Positions 35,874 through 44,343 of a stretch of 64,000 nucleotides of DNA are shown here, in pieces. Positions within the stretch are counted from its first letter, which is position 1. Each line of letters starts with the position of its first letter. The notes beneath the pieces were generated by a model, which worked only from the letters and a program-made list of their open reading frames with translations, was not told the origin of the DNA and ran no database searches. The translations under genes and the position numbers were made by a program. The DNA is from Bradyrhizobium sp. NDS-1 (GTDB lineage Bacteria; Pseudomonadota; Alphaproteobacteria; Rhizobiales; Xanthobacteraceae): positions 977,501 to 1,041,500 of the forward strand of contig NZ_CP136628.1 in NCBI RefSeq assembly GCF_032918005.1, read 5' to 3'.

Positions 35874-36401
35874 TCACCACGGCAAGCCGCATAGGTCGAT
35901 GGTGCCCAAGGTCGGCGCCCGGACGATGTTGAAGACGTAGGGTGCCATGTGGGTGAACCGGATCCGCCCCTCCGGCTGCTCGCAATAGACCTCGCCCTCG
36001 AATGGCAGCCAGCTCCGGGCCGCGTAGAACGCGGCGTTGTGCGGCTCGCAGAACAACAGTGCGAACCGGACCGCCTCATTCGCGCGCATGGTGTGCACAG
36101 CCGCGTCGATCGCCAGGGTCGCGTAGCCGCGGCCACGCCGGTCTTCGCGGGTGCAGACCCCGCCGATGCCGCCGATATGCGTCTTCTGTCCGTTCCAGGT
36201 GACGGTCCGGAAGTAGATGCCGACATGACAGACGAGGCCGTCCTCGGGCGTCTCGATCAGCACGCGCAGATCGGCATTGGCCCATTTCACGTGAGCCCAG
36301 GGCTTGTCGGCGACCAGATGCGGTGCCCAAATTGCCTGATGCAGTGGCTCCGCGATCGGCCAAGAGGCATCGCCGTTCAGGATGTCGATCTCGACGCTCA
36401 T
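35874..36401 (-). CDS. GNAT-family N-acetyltransferase
   Basis: A 175-residue acetyltransferase. The acetyl-CoA pyrophosphate-binding motif is REDRRGRGYATLAI near residue 90, preceded by the beta-4 strand GGIGGVCT. An aromatic-rich C-terminal strand follows. The substrate cannot be predicted. ATG 36401 is the only plausible start. It is divergent from sodB with about 240 bases between the starts, which hold an EcfG promoter for sodB. Confidence 0.82.
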   Translation of the reverse strand: MSVEIDILNGDASWPIAEPLHQAIWAPHLVADKPWAHVKWANADLRVLIETPEDGLVCHVGIYFRTVTWNGQKTHIGGIGGVCTREDRRGRGYATLAIDAAVHTMRANEAVRFALLFCEPHNAAFYAARSWLPFEGEVYCEQPEGRIRFTHMAPYVFNIVRAPTLGTIDLCGLPW

Positions 36402-36584
36402 CGCTCCGTCTCTCTCATGTTCGGTTCGCGGTGCATTCGTTCTGTCATAACCGCTTCAAAGGCAATGATATTTTGCGGCGATCGGCCAACCCTGGGCGAT
36501 CGTCCGCCGCCCGCACCGATTTTTGCAATCGTGCCAAGCAGCCGCATCACGCGTTTTGGCAAATTGGCGGTATTTAACGGCCAC

Positions 36585-36610
36585 GGAACCTTCTATAAGG
36601 GGTGACCGTT
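36585..36610 (+). promoter_or_regulatory. EcfG-type promoter of sodB
   Basis: GGAAC (36585-36589), 17 bases, then CGTT (36607-36610), a full match to the general stress promoter. It is 36 bases upstream of the sodB ATG. Confidence 0.72.
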
Positions 36611-36645
36611 AGAACTCGTTCCCCCATCAGTCGCGGACAACACCC

Positions 36646-37242
36646 ATGACCTTTACGCTGCCCCCACTCCCTTACGCCTATGACGCCCTCGGCCAGTTCA
36701 TGTCGAAGGAGACGCTGGAATTCCACCACGACAAGCATCATCAGGCCTACGTCACCAACGGCAACAACGCGCTCAAGGGGACCGAATGGGAAGGCAAATC
36801 CCTTGAAGAGATCGTCAAGGGCTCGTTCGGCAAGAACCCCGCGGTGTTCAACAATGCCGGCCAGCACTACAACCACATCCACTTCTGGAGCTGGATGAAG
36901 CCCAATGGCGGCGGCACCAAGCTGCCGGGCAAGATCGAGAAGAAGATCAACGAGGACCTCGGCGGCTTCGAGAAGTTCAAGACCGACTTCCAGGCGGCCG
37001 GCGTCGGCCAGTTCGGCTCCGGCTGGTGCTGGCTCCAGGTCAAGAACGGCAAGCTCGAGATCTCCAAGACCCCGAACGGCGAGAATCCGCTGGTTCACGG
37101 CGCCACCCCGATCCTGGGCTGTGACGTCTGGGAGCACTCCTACTACATCGACTATCGCAACCGCCGTCCCGACTATCTCAAGGCGTTCGTCGAGAACCTC
37201 GTGAACTGGGAATACGTCGAGTCCCTGCTCGAGAAGGCTTGA
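36646..37242 (+). CDS. sodB: Superoxide dismutase, Fe/Mn family
   Basis: A 198-residue cytoplasmic superoxide dismutase. Metal ligands are H27 (EFHHDKHHQAY), the His in GQHYNHIHFW near 78, and the Asp and His in CDVWEHSYYIDY near 160-164. The residues around GQFGSGWCWL resemble the iron-type and cambialistic enzymes. It disproportionates superoxide to hydrogen peroxide. A canonical EcfG promoter lies upstream and an intrinsic terminator downstream, so it is a single-gene stress-controlled unit. Confidence 0.96.
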   Translation: MTFTLPPLPYAYDALGQFMSKETLEFHHDKHHQAYVTNGNNALKGTEWEGKSLEEIVKGSFGKNPAVFNNAGQHYNHIHFWSWMKPNGGGTKLPGKIEKKINEDLGGFEKFKTDFQAAGVGQFGSGWCWLQVKNGKLEISKTPNGENPLVHGATPILGCDVWEHSYYIDYRNRRPDYLKAFVENLVNWEYVESLLEKA

Positions 37243-37250
37243 GCTTCTCG

Positions 37251-37338
37251 GTCATTCCGGGCCGCCCGCAGGGCGAACCCGGAATCCAGAGGTTGTGGCG
37301 CGAGATTCCGGGTTCGGCTTCGCCGCCCCCGGAATGAC
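37251..37338. repeat. Bradyrhizobial palindromic intergenic repeat, copy 5
   Basis: A slightly shorter copy with the gtcattccgg / ccggaatgac arms, directly after sodB. Confidence 0.8.
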
Positions 37339-37350
37339 AAGAATAGCGAA

Positions 37351-37378
37351 AGGCGGTCGCATGTGCGGCCGCCTTTTT
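37351..37378 (+). terminator. Intrinsic terminator of sodB
   Basis: AGGCGGTCGC (37351-37360) pairs with GCGGCCGCCT (37365-37374) around ATGT, with one G-T pair, followed by TTTTT. It excludes the in-frame ATG at 37361 as a start for the following permease. Confidence 0.85.
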
Positions 37379-37439
37379 GCTGTTTGGAAAGCCCTGCGCG
37401 GCGCGCGCATGGGTCTGCCGTCCTATCGTTTGCATCCGG

Positions 37440-37465
37440 GGAACACCGCCCTTAATCAGAACGTG
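37440..37465 (+). promoter_or_regulatory. Possible EcfG-type promoter of the permease pair
   Basis: GGAAC (37440-37444), 17 bases, then CGTG (37462-37465), one mismatch to the -10 CGTT. It lies about 30 bases before the preferred permease start. Confidence 0.4.
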
Positions 37466-37492
37466 CATCACCCTCGAGCCGACCGGCACCCG

Positions 37493-38104
37493 TTGTCAGA
37501 ATCTTCCCCGAAGAACCCGGCGCCCGCCGAGGACGCGGAGTCCGAGCCGCGGCCGGGACGAGTCCGCAAGCCGATCGGTTGGTCGACCATCATCATTGCC
37601 GTGCTGGTGGCGGTGAGCGCGGCACTTGTCTGGCGCCGCGACGGCACCGACGGCGTTCTCGACATCCTGACCCATGACCTTTCGCTGTTCTCAGGCATCC
37701 TGCCGCGCGTGCTGGCCGGTTGCCTGCTCGGGGCTTTCATCTCGGAAATCCTGCCGCACGAAAAAGTGTCGCGCTCGCTCGGGCCGAAGTCCGGCCTGAT
37801 GGGTCTCCTGATCGGGACCGCCTTCGGCGCGATCCTGCCCGGCGGTCCCTTCACCGCTTATCCCGTGGCGAGCGCGCTGCTCGCAGTCGGTGCCGATTTC
37901 GGAGCCACCATCGCCATGGTCGTAAGCTGGACCCTGATCGGCTATGGCCGGGCGGTGGCCTGGGAGATCCCGATCATGGGCACCGATTTCACGCTGTGGC
38001 GGATCCTCATCTCGCTGCCGCTCCCGGTGCTCGCAGGCGCCCTCGGCCGCTTCGTCTATGTCCGGCTTTATCCCAAGCCCGAGCGGAAGGACGAGGAGAC
38101 GTGA
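37493..38104 (+). CDS. Half-size permease (PF03773-like), first half
   Basis: An inner-membrane protein of about 203 residues with four to five hydrophobic segments. The signature LGAFISEILPHEKVSRSLG plus ILPGGPFTAYPV resembles the DUF318/PF03773 permease family. The start is uncertain: TTG 37493 gives a natural polar N-terminus and follows a possible EcfG promoter. ATG 37409 would add 28 residues that look non-coding. It overlaps the next gene, a second half-size permease, by 4 bases. The two probably form one transporter. Confidence 0.75.
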   Translation: MSESSPKNPAPAEDAESEPRPGRVRKPIGWSTIIIAVLVAVSAALVWRRDGTDGVLDILTHDLSLFSGILPRVLAGCLLGAFISEILPHEKVSRSLGPKSGLMGLLIGTAFGAILPGGPFTAYPVASALLAVGADFGATIAMVVSWTLIGYGRAVAWEIPIMGTDFTLWRILISLPLPVLAGALGRFVYVRLYPKPERKDEET

Positions 38105-38601
38105 GTGCGTCCCTACTGATCGATATCCTTCTGTGGGGCTCGGTCTTCGGCGTCGGCCTGATCGCCTTCCGCCGTGGCCCGGCCGTGTTCAAGGCCTCGC
38201 TGCGTGAAGGCTCGATGGATTTCGTCAACATCGTGCCGCGGATCGCGCTCGGTGTGATCGGCTCCGGCTATATCGCCGCCATCATTCCGCAGGAGGTGAT
38301 CACCGGCTGGCTTGGGCCGGACAGCGGCTGGCTTGGCGTTGCGACCGCTGTGGTCGCCGGCGCGGCGACGCCCGGCGGGCCCGTGGTCGGCTTCTCCATC
38401 GGCACGGTTGCGCTGAAGTCGGGCGGCGGGATGCCGCAGGTGGTCGCCTATGTCGTCGCTTGGGCCCTGTTTGCCTTCCAGCGCGTGATCCTGTGGGAAA
38501 TCCCGTTCATGCCGGCCCGTTTCGTCTGGTTCCGCTGTGCCGTCTCGGTGCCGTTTCCCTTCGTGGCGGCCGCCATCGCCATGGTAATCGGCAAGCCCTG
38601 A
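38101..38601 (+). CDS. Half-size permease (PF03773-like), second half
   Basis: A 166-residue membrane protein with about four to five helices. The GTG start at 38101 overlaps the stop of the first permease. The motif VAGAATPGGPVVGFSIG is parallel to ILPGGPFTAYPV in the first protein, as expected for two halves of a duplicated transporter. In many bacteria this family is one long protein. The transported substrate is unknown; the zinc cluster that follows may be a coincidence, because it has its own Zur-controlled promoter. Confidence 0.75.
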   Translation: MSASLLIDILLWGSVFGVGLIAFRRGPAVFKASLREGSMDFVNIVPRIALGVIGSGYIAAIIPQEVITGWLGPDSGWLGVATAVVAGAATPGGPVVGFSIGTVALKSGGGMPQVVAYVVAWALFAFQRVILWEIPFMPARFVWFRCAVSVPFPFVAAAIAMVIGKP

Positions 38602-38620
38602 GCCGCCGTGGACAGGGGTA

Positions 38621-38637
38621 ATGTTATAATATAACGT
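38621..38637. promoter_or_regulatory. Zur box heading the zinc cluster
   Basis: ATGTTATAATATAACGT is a near-perfect palindrome matching alphaproteobacterial Zur sites (core TGTTATANTATAACA). It ends 7 bases before the His-rich gene, so Zur-Zn would block transcription when zinc is plentiful. Confidence 0.82.
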
Positions 38638-38643
38638 CCAGCC

Positions 38644-38874
38644 ATGGTTCCCGCCGCGTCCCACGCCCATCGTCACGACCATGCTCACAGCCATTCACAT
38701 GCGCACGGGCATGGACACGACCATACCCACGCCCATGTCCACGATGCGGCCTCGCCACATCCTGCCCAGGCGGCGCCCTGGTCGATTCTGCGCATGACCA
38801 TGGCCGCGCGCCTTGCGGCTGCGCTCGCCGTCTGTGCCGTGCTCTGGGGCGTGGTCTTCCTGGCGATGAGGTGA
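38644..38874 (+). CDS. His-rich small membrane protein
   Basis: A 76-residue protein. Residues about 7-39 hold a dense His/Asp run (HAHRHDHAHSHSHAHGHGHD) able to bind several zinc ions, and residues about 52-75 form one membrane helix (AARLAAALAVCAVLWGVVFL). It is the first gene after the Zur box and overlaps the start region of the ABC ATPase gene. It might buffer zinc or pass it to the transporter; this is an inference. Too short and simple for a family call. Confidence 0.7.
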   Translation: MVPAASHAHRHDHAHSHSHAHGHGHDHTHAHVHDAASPHPAQAAPWSILRMTMAARLAAALAVCAVLWGVVFLAMR

Positions 38875-38876
38875 TC

Positions 38877-39632
38877 GTGGCACAGCTGGCATTCCGCAAC
38901 GTCACGCTTGGTTACGACCGGCACCCGGCCGTGCACCATCTCAACGGCGAGGTCGCGCGAGGTGCGCTGGTCGCCGTGATCGGCCCGAACGGCGCGGGCA
39001 AGTCGACCTTGCTGCGCGGCATCGTCGGCATCCTCAAGCCGCTCGACGGCAGCATCCATCTCGGCGGGCTCGATAGCAGGGACATCGCCTATCTGCCGCA
39101 GAGCGCGGAGATCGACCGCAGCTTTCCGATCTCGGTGTTCGATTTCGTCGGCACGGGGCTTTGGCGCGAGGCCGGCCTGTTCGGCGGCATCGGCAAGGCC
39201 GCCCGCGAAAAGATCCTCCGCGCGATCGCTTCCGTCGGGCTCAATGGTTTCGAGAACCGCCCGATCGGCACGCTCTCGGGGGGCCAGATGCAGCGCGTGC
39301 TGTTCGCGCGCGTGCTGCTGCAGGATGCTGCGCTCATTGTGCTCGACGAGCCCTTCAACGCCATTGACGGCAAGACCACGGCTGATCTGCTCGCGCTGGT
39401 GAAACGATGGCAAGGCGAGGGCCGGACCGTGCTCGCCGCGCTGCACGACATGGAGATGGTGCGTAACCATTTCAGCCAGACGCTGGTGCTGGCGCGTGGC
39501 CCCGTGGCATGGGGACCGACGGCGGAGGTTTTGACGCCGGAGAACCTGCTGGTCGCGATGCGGATGTGCGAGGCCTTTGACGACAGCGCCGCGGCCTGTG
39601 CGGCTGACGATGCCCGTTCGCGGGCGGCTTGA
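38877..39632 (+). CDS. znuC: Zinc ABC transporter, ATP-binding protein (ZnuC/AztA-like)
   Basis: A 251-residue ABC ATPase. Walker A is GPNGAGKST near residue 40, the signature LSGGQMQR near 135, and Walker B LIVLDEPFNAID near 158. GTG 38877 has GAGG at good distance; a GTG six bases earlier overlaps the previous stop. It powers uptake by the permease and binding protein that follow. The Zur box upstream and the His-bearing binding protein downstream identify the substrate as zinc (or manganese, less likely). Confidence 0.9.
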   Translation: MAQLAFRNVTLGYDRHPAVHHLNGEVARGALVAVIGPNGAGKSTLLRGIVGILKPLDGSIHLGGLDSRDIAYLPQSAEIDRSFPISVFDFVGTGLWREAGLFGGIGKAAREKILRAIASVGLNGFENRPIGTLSGGQMQRVLFARVLLQDAALIVLDEPFNAIDGKTTADLLALVKRWQGEGRTVLAALHDMEMVRNHFSQTLVLARGPVAWGPTAEVLTPENLLVAMRMCEAFDDSAAACAADDARSRAA

Positions 39633-39638
39633 TATCCG

Positions 39639-40508
39639 ATGCTCCATGACGCGCTGATCGGCCCGTTCACCGAATTCGAGTTCATGCGGCGCGCGCTTGC
39701 CGCCGTGATCGCCCTGTCGCTGGCCGGCGCGCCGATCGGCGTGTTCCTGATGCTGCGGCGGATGAGCCTCGTCGGCGACGCCATGGCGCATGCGATCCTG
39801 CCCGGCGCGGCGGTCGGCTTCCTGCTGTCCGGTCTCAATCTGTTTGCGATGACGGCGGGCGGCCTGATCGCCGGCTTTGCGGTGGCGATCCTCGCCGGCG
39901 TGGTTGCGCGCTCGACCGGGCTGAAGGAGGATGCTTCGCTCGCGACCTTCTACCTGGCCTCGCTGGCGCTCGGCGTCACCATTGTCTCGATCAAGGGCAC
40001 TAACATCGATTTGCTGCACGTGCTGTTCGGCAACATTCTCGCGATGGACGACCAGACGCTGCTGGTGGTGGCCTTCAACGCCACCGTGACGCTGCTGGTG
40101 CTCGCGGTGATCTACCGCCCCCTGGTGATCGAAAGCGTGGACCCCCTGTTCCTGCGGACCGTCAGCCGTGCCGGCGGACCCGCGCATCTCGCCTTCCTCG
40201 CGCTCGTCGTGATCAACCTCGTCAACGGCTTTCAGGCCCTCGGCACGCTGCTTGCGGTCGGGTTGATGATCCTGCCGGCTGGTATCGCGCGGTTCTGGTC
40301 GCGCGATCTGACCGGCATGATCTGCATCGCTGTCGTTGCTGCCGCGGTCTCGGGCTATGCGGGCCTCGTGCTGTCGTTCCAGACCCGTGTGCCGTCGGGT
40401 CCCGCGGTCATTCTGGTGGCGACGGTGCTCTACATCGTCTCTGTCCTGTTCGGCCGCGTCGGCGGTATCGTCCGGCAATTGTTTCCCGGCCGGCATCTGG
40501 AAGCGTGA
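39639..40508 (+). CDS. znuB: Zinc ABC transporter, permease (ZnuB/AztB-like)
   Basis: A 289-residue membrane protein of the ABC-3 permease family with about eight helices. Motifs such as GVFLMLRRMSLVGDAMAHAILPGAAVG and NGFQALGTLLAVGLMILPAG are diagnostic for metal-ion permeases. It follows the ATPase gene by 6 bases, and the binding-protein gene follows directly. Dimers of this protein form the membrane channel. Confidence 0.92.
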   Translation: MLHDALIGPFTEFEFMRRALAAVIALSLAGAPIGVFLMLRRMSLVGDAMAHAILPGAAVGFLLSGLNLFAMTAGGLIAGFAVAILAGVVARSTGLKEDASLATFYLASLALGVTIVSIKGTNIDLLHVLFGNILAMDDQTLLVVAFNATVTLLVLAVIYRPLVIESVDPLFLRTVSRAGGPAHLAFLALVVINLVNGFQALGTLLAVGLMILPAGIARFWSRDLTGMICIAVVAAAVSGYAGLVLSFQTRVPSGPAVILVATVLYIVSVLFGRVGGIVRQLFPGRHLEA

Positions 40509-40510
40509 CG

Positions 40511-41374
40511 ATGCGGATCATCCTGCTGTGTGCGCTGTTGCTGATCGCCTCGCCGCTCCAAGCCGCGGAGCGGCTCAACGTCGTCGCGAGCTTCTCGATC
40601 CTCGCCGATTTCGTCCGCAATGTCGGCGGTAACAGGATCAATCTGACCACGCTGGTCGGCGCCGACGGCGACGTCCACGTCTACACGCCGGCACCAGCCG
40701 ATGCGAAGCGCGTTGCGCAGGCGAAGCTCGTCATCGTCAATGGGCTTGGGTTGGAGGGCTGGCTGCCGCGTCTCGTGCAGTCTTCCGGCAGCAAGGCGCG
40801 GGTCGTCACTGCAAGTGCCGGCATCGTGCCGCTGAAGCTCGGCTCGGCCGCAGATCCTCACGCCTGGCAGTCCGTCCCCAACGCCAAGGTCTACGTGACC
40901 GACATCGCCAATGCGCTCTCCGCGGCTGCCCCGGACGACGCGGATGTCTTCCGCGCTCAGGCAAAGGCCTATCTGGAAAGGCTCGACACGCTCGATCGTG
41001 AGATCCGGGAAGCGATCGCCAGAATCCCGCCGGAGCGGCGCAAGGTGATCTCCACCCATGACGCCTTCGGCTATTTTTCAGCCGAATATGGTATCCAATT
41101 CGTCGCCCCCCTGGGCGTCTCCACCGAAACCGAGCCCAGCGCGCGGGACATCGCTGCCATCATCGGCCAGATCAGGGCCCAGAGAATCCCGGCGGTATTT
41201 CTGGAGAATATCAGCGACGACCGCCTGATCCGGCGGATCGCGGCGGAGACCGGCGCAAAGGTCGGCGGGACCCTGATTTCGGACAGTTTAACGGGCGAAA
41301 AGGGGCCGGCACCCACTTACATTGACATGGTCAGGCACAATATAAAGGCCCTGACCAGCGCGCTTGACCAATAG
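40511..41374 (+). CDS. znuA: Zinc-binding periplasmic protein (ZnuA/AztC-like)
   Basis: A 287-residue cluster A-I metal-binding protein with an 18-residue signal peptide. The four metal ligands are visible: H56 (GDVHVYTP), H117 (ADPHAW), H183 (STHDAFGYF) and D258 (ISDSL). The His-rich loop of ZnuA proteins is missing, as in AztC-type proteins. The His-rich small protein encoded first in this cluster might supply that function. ATG 40511 is preferred to the overlapping GTG at 40505, because GGAAG is then correctly spaced. Confidence 0.92.
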   Translation: MRIILLCALLLIASPLQAAERLNVVASFSILADFVRNVGGNRINLTTLVGADGDVHVYTPAPADAKRVAQAKLVIVNGLGLEGWLPRLVQSSGSKARVVTASAGIVPLKLGSAADPHAWQSVPNAKVYVTDIANALSAAAPDDADVFRAQAKAYLERLDTLDREIREAIARIPPERRKVISTHDAFGYFSAEYGIQFVAPLGVSTETEPSARDIAAIIGQIRAQRIPAVFLENISDDRLIRRIAAETGAKVGGTLISDSLTGEKGPAPTYIDMVRHNIKALTSALDQ

Positions 41375-41428
41375 GGCAGGGGCCACCCCGCCTCGCGTCG
41401 CGCGAACAAGCCTGATGTCGGAGTTCTT

Positions 41429-42475
41429 ATGTCTGAAGCGACCTCCTCCAAGATTCCCGTGACCGTGCTGACCGGCTATCTCGGGGCCGGCAAGACCACG
41501 CTTTTGAACCGCATCCTGTCGGAGAACCACGGCAAGAAATACGCGGTCATCGTCAACGAATTCGGCGAAATCGGCATCGACAACGACCTCATCATCGGCG
41601 CCGATGAGGAAGTGTTCGAGATGAACAACGGTTGCATCTGCTGCACCGTGCGCGGCGACCTCGTCCGCATCATGGACGGCCTGATGAAGCGCAAGGGCAA
41701 GTTCGACGCCATCATCGTCGAGACCACAGGCCTTGCCGACCCCGCGCCCGTGGCCCAGACCTTCTTCGTCGACGAGGACGTGCAGAAGAACGCCCGCCTC
41801 GATGCGGTCGTGACGGTCGCCGACGCCAAATGGCTGTCCGACCGGCTGAAGGATGCGCCCGAGGCCAAGAACCAGATCGCCTTCGCCGACGTCATCGTGC
41901 TGAACAAGACCGATCTCGTCAGCAAGAGCGAGCTCGCCGAGGTCGAAGCCCGCATCCGCGGCATCAACCCCTATGCGAAACTCCACCGCACCGAGCGCTG
42001 CTCGGTGGCCCTGGCCGACGTGCTCGATCGCGGCGCTTTCGATCTCGACCGCATCCTCGACATCGAGCCGGATTTCTTGACGGCCGACGATCATGACCAC
42101 CACGATCACGATCACCATCACGGCCACGACCATCACCACCATGATCACGGCCACGGTCTGAAGCACTATCACGACGAAGACATGCAGTCGCTCTCGCTCA
42201 AGACCGACAAGCCGCTCGATCCCAACGTGTTCATGCCCTGGCTCCAGAACCTGGTGCAGGTCGAGGGCGGCAAGATCCTGCGCTCCAAGGGCATCCTCTC
42301 CTTCCACGACGATGACGACCGCTACGTCTTCCAGGGCGTCCACATGATGCTGGAGGGCAACCACCAGCGGAAATGGAAGGACGGCGAGCCGCGCGAGAGC
42401 CGCCTCGTCTTCATCGGCCGCGAACTGCCGGAAAAGGCGATCCGCGAAGGTTTTGAGAGCTGCATCGTCTCGTGA
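41429..42475 (+). CDS. COG0523 metallochaperone GTPase
   Basis: A 348-residue G3E GTPase (CobW C-terminal). The P-loop is GYLGAGKTT at residues 16-24, the metal-binding CxCC motif is C69-C72 (GCICCTVRG), and NKTD gives guanine specificity. Residues about 222-245 are a His/Asp-rich metal-binding run. COG0523 proteins in Zur regulons deliver zinc to essential enzymes when zinc is scarce. Its place behind the zinc transporter supports that job. The WD40 protein that follows starts within its stop codon (TGATG). Confidence 0.92.
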   Translation: MSEATSSKIPVTVLTGYLGAGKTTLLNRILSENHGKKYAVIVNEFGEIGIDNDLIIGADEEVFEMNNGCICCTVRGDLVRIMDGLMKRKGKFDAIIVETTGLADPAPVAQTFFVDEDVQKNARLDAVVTVADAKWLSDRLKDAPEAKNQIAFADVIVLNKTDLVSKSELAEVEARIRGINPYAKLHRTERCSVALADVLDRGAFDLDRILDIEPDFLTADDHDHHDHDHHHGHDHHHHDHGHGLKHYHDEDMQSLSLKTDKPLDPNVFMPWLQNLVQVEGGKILRSKGILSFHDDDDRYVFQGVHMMLEGNHQRKWKDGEPRESRLVFIGRELPEKAIREGFESCIVS

Positions 42476-43494
42476 TGAAAGAGTTCACGCCCGGCCCCGA
42501 TTCCGCCTCGATCGTCTCCGTCACCGACCGCGTCAAGCCCGTTGCGCTCGGTATGAGCGTGACCTCGGTGCACTTCCTCGGGCCCCGCGCCGCCTTCGTC
42601 GGCGGCGAGGAGAACGTCGCCTTCGTCGACGCCAAGGGTGAGATCACCACGGTCGCCGTGCATAGCGGCGGCATTCTCTCGACCGCAGGTGACGGCAAGC
42701 GCCTCATCATGGGCGGCGACGACGGCAAGGTCGTGTCGCTCGACGCCAAGGGCGAGGTGACGCTGCTCGCCACCGATCCGAAGCGGCGCTGGATCGACGC
42801 GGTGGCGCTGCATCCGGATGGCGCCTTCGCCTGGTCGGCCGGCAAGGTCGCGACCGTCAAGAGCGGAAAGAACGAGGAGAAGTCGCTCGAGGTGCCCTCG
42901 ACTGTCGGCGGGCTTGCGTTCGCGCCGAAGGGTCTGCGGCTTGCGATCGCGCATTACAACGGCGCGACGCTGTGGTTTCCGAATATGGAGGGATCGGCCG
43001 AATTCCTGCCCTGGGCCGGCTCGCATCTCGGCGTCACCTTCAGCCCGGATAACAAGTTTCTGGTCACCACGATGCACGAGGCCGCGCTGCACGGTTGGCG
43101 GCTCGCCGACAACAGGCACATGCGCATGACCGGCTATCCCGGCCGTGTCCGTTCGATGTCCTGGAGCGCCGGCGGCAAGGGGCTGGCGACCTCTGGCGCC
43201 GACACCGTCATCATATGGCCGTTCGGCAGCAAGGACGGTCCGATGGGCAAGGAGCCCGCGATGCTCGCGCCGCTGCAGGCGCGCGTGGCGGCGGTCGCCT
43301 GCCATCCGAAGAACGACATCCTCGCCGCCGGGTACAGCGACGGCACCGTGCTGATGGTGCGGCTGGAGGACGGCGCGGAGATCCTGGTCCGCCGCAACGG
43401 CACGCCACCGGTCGCGGCGCTCGCCTGGAATGCGAAAGGCACGCTGCTGGCGTTTGCCGATGAAAATGGGGACGGCGGCCTGCTCGAGCTTTAA
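42475..43494 (+). CDS. WD40-repeat beta-propeller protein
   Basis: A 339-residue cytoplasmic protein with about seven WD40-like blades. Typical fragments are KRLIMGGDDGKVVSLDAKG, KGLRLAIAHYNGATLWFP and KNDILAAGYSDGTVLMV. There is no signal peptide, unlike the periplasmic zinc chaperone AztD that also has a propeller fold. It is translationally coupled to the COG0523 GTPase by a TGATG overlap, so the two very likely act together. Its exact role is not established. Confidence 0.87.
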   Translation: MKEFTPGPDSASIVSVTDRVKPVALGMSVTSVHFLGPRAAFVGGEENVAFVDAKGEITTVAVHSGGILSTAGDGKRLIMGGDDGKVVSLDAKGEVTLLATDPKRRWIDAVALHPDGAFAWSAGKVATVKSGKNEEKSLEVPSTVGGLAFAPKGLRLAIAHYNGATLWFPNMEGSAEFLPWAGSHLGVTFSPDNKFLVTTMHEAALHGWRLADNRHMRMTGYPGRVRSMSWSAGGKGLATSGADTVIIWPFGSKDGPMGKEPAMLAPLQARVAAVACHPKNDILAAGYSDGTVLMVRLEDGAEILVRRNGTPPVAALAWNAKGTLLAFADENGDGGLLEL

Positions 43495-43524
43495 TCTGTC
43501 ATGGTTCCGGCCCTATAGGGGACC

Positions 43525-44242
43525 ATGCGGTTTCTAACGACCTTCCAACTAGCAGACTTCGGCGACACGCTGGTCAGCCTGTTCACGGCCTTCGTGCTGG
43601 GCACCCTGATCGGCGCCGAGCGGCAATATCGCCAGCGCACCGCGGGCCTGCGCACCAACGTGCTGGTCGCGGTTGGCGCCGCGGCCTTCGTCGATCTTGC
43701 CATGCATCTGACCGGCGCCGACGGGGCGGTGCGGGTGATTTCCTATGTCGTCTCGGGCATCGGCTTCCTCGGCGCCGGCGTCATCATGAAACAGGGCATG
43801 GACGTGCGCGGGCTCAACACCGCCGCGACGCTGTGGGCTTCGGCCGCGGTCGGCTCCTGCGCCGGAGCCGACATGGTTGCCCAGGCCGCTGCGCTGACCG
43901 TGTTCGTCATCGCCGGCAACACCATGCTGCGTCCGCTGGTCAACGCCATCGACCGCATCCCGCTGAACGAGAAGGCGCTGGAGGCGACCTGTTACTTCAA
44001 GCTCGCGGTCGCGGCGGATGCCGTGCCCGACATGCGCGACCGGCTCGTCGAGAAACTCGAGGGCGCAAACTATCCGGTGGCCGATATCGACGTGGTCGAG
44101 ACGGGGGATGATTTGATAGAGATCGTCGCAAAAGCTGGTCGCGTCCGCGGTGGATCCGAATGAGCTGAACGCGGTGGCGACGGATCTCCAGCACCTGCCC
44201 GGCGTGCGCCATGCGACGTGGGAAGCCAGCACGACGGAGTGA
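43525..44242 (+). pseudogene. MgtC/SapB family membrane protein with apparent frameshift
   Basis: The first 200 or so residues are a normal MgtC/SapB protein: four to five membrane helices, GTLIGAERQYRQRTAGLRTN near residue 28 and SGIGFLGAGVIMKQG near 75. The frame ends at a TGA at 44163, inside the C-terminal domain. Removing one base from the AAAA run at 44130-44133 continues the frame as KLVASAVDPNELNAVATD... to a TGA at 44240-44242. This restores a 238-residue protein of normal family length. Either the gene is recently damaged or the base is a sequencing error. The soluble C-terminal domain would be lost, while the membrane part might survive. Confidence 0.72.
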
Positions 44243-44343
44243 GCGCGGCGTTTTGGCGCGCAAGTGTTCGGTTCCCGTCGTGCTGGCCACGGAACCGCAA
44301 CTGGCCAAATTCGTTGGTCCCGCAGACAAAGGCGGTGATCGAC

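Noticed and set aside
37361..37408. ATG 37361 as start of the first permease
   Set aside because: It lies in the loop of the sodB terminator, and the added residues look non-coding.
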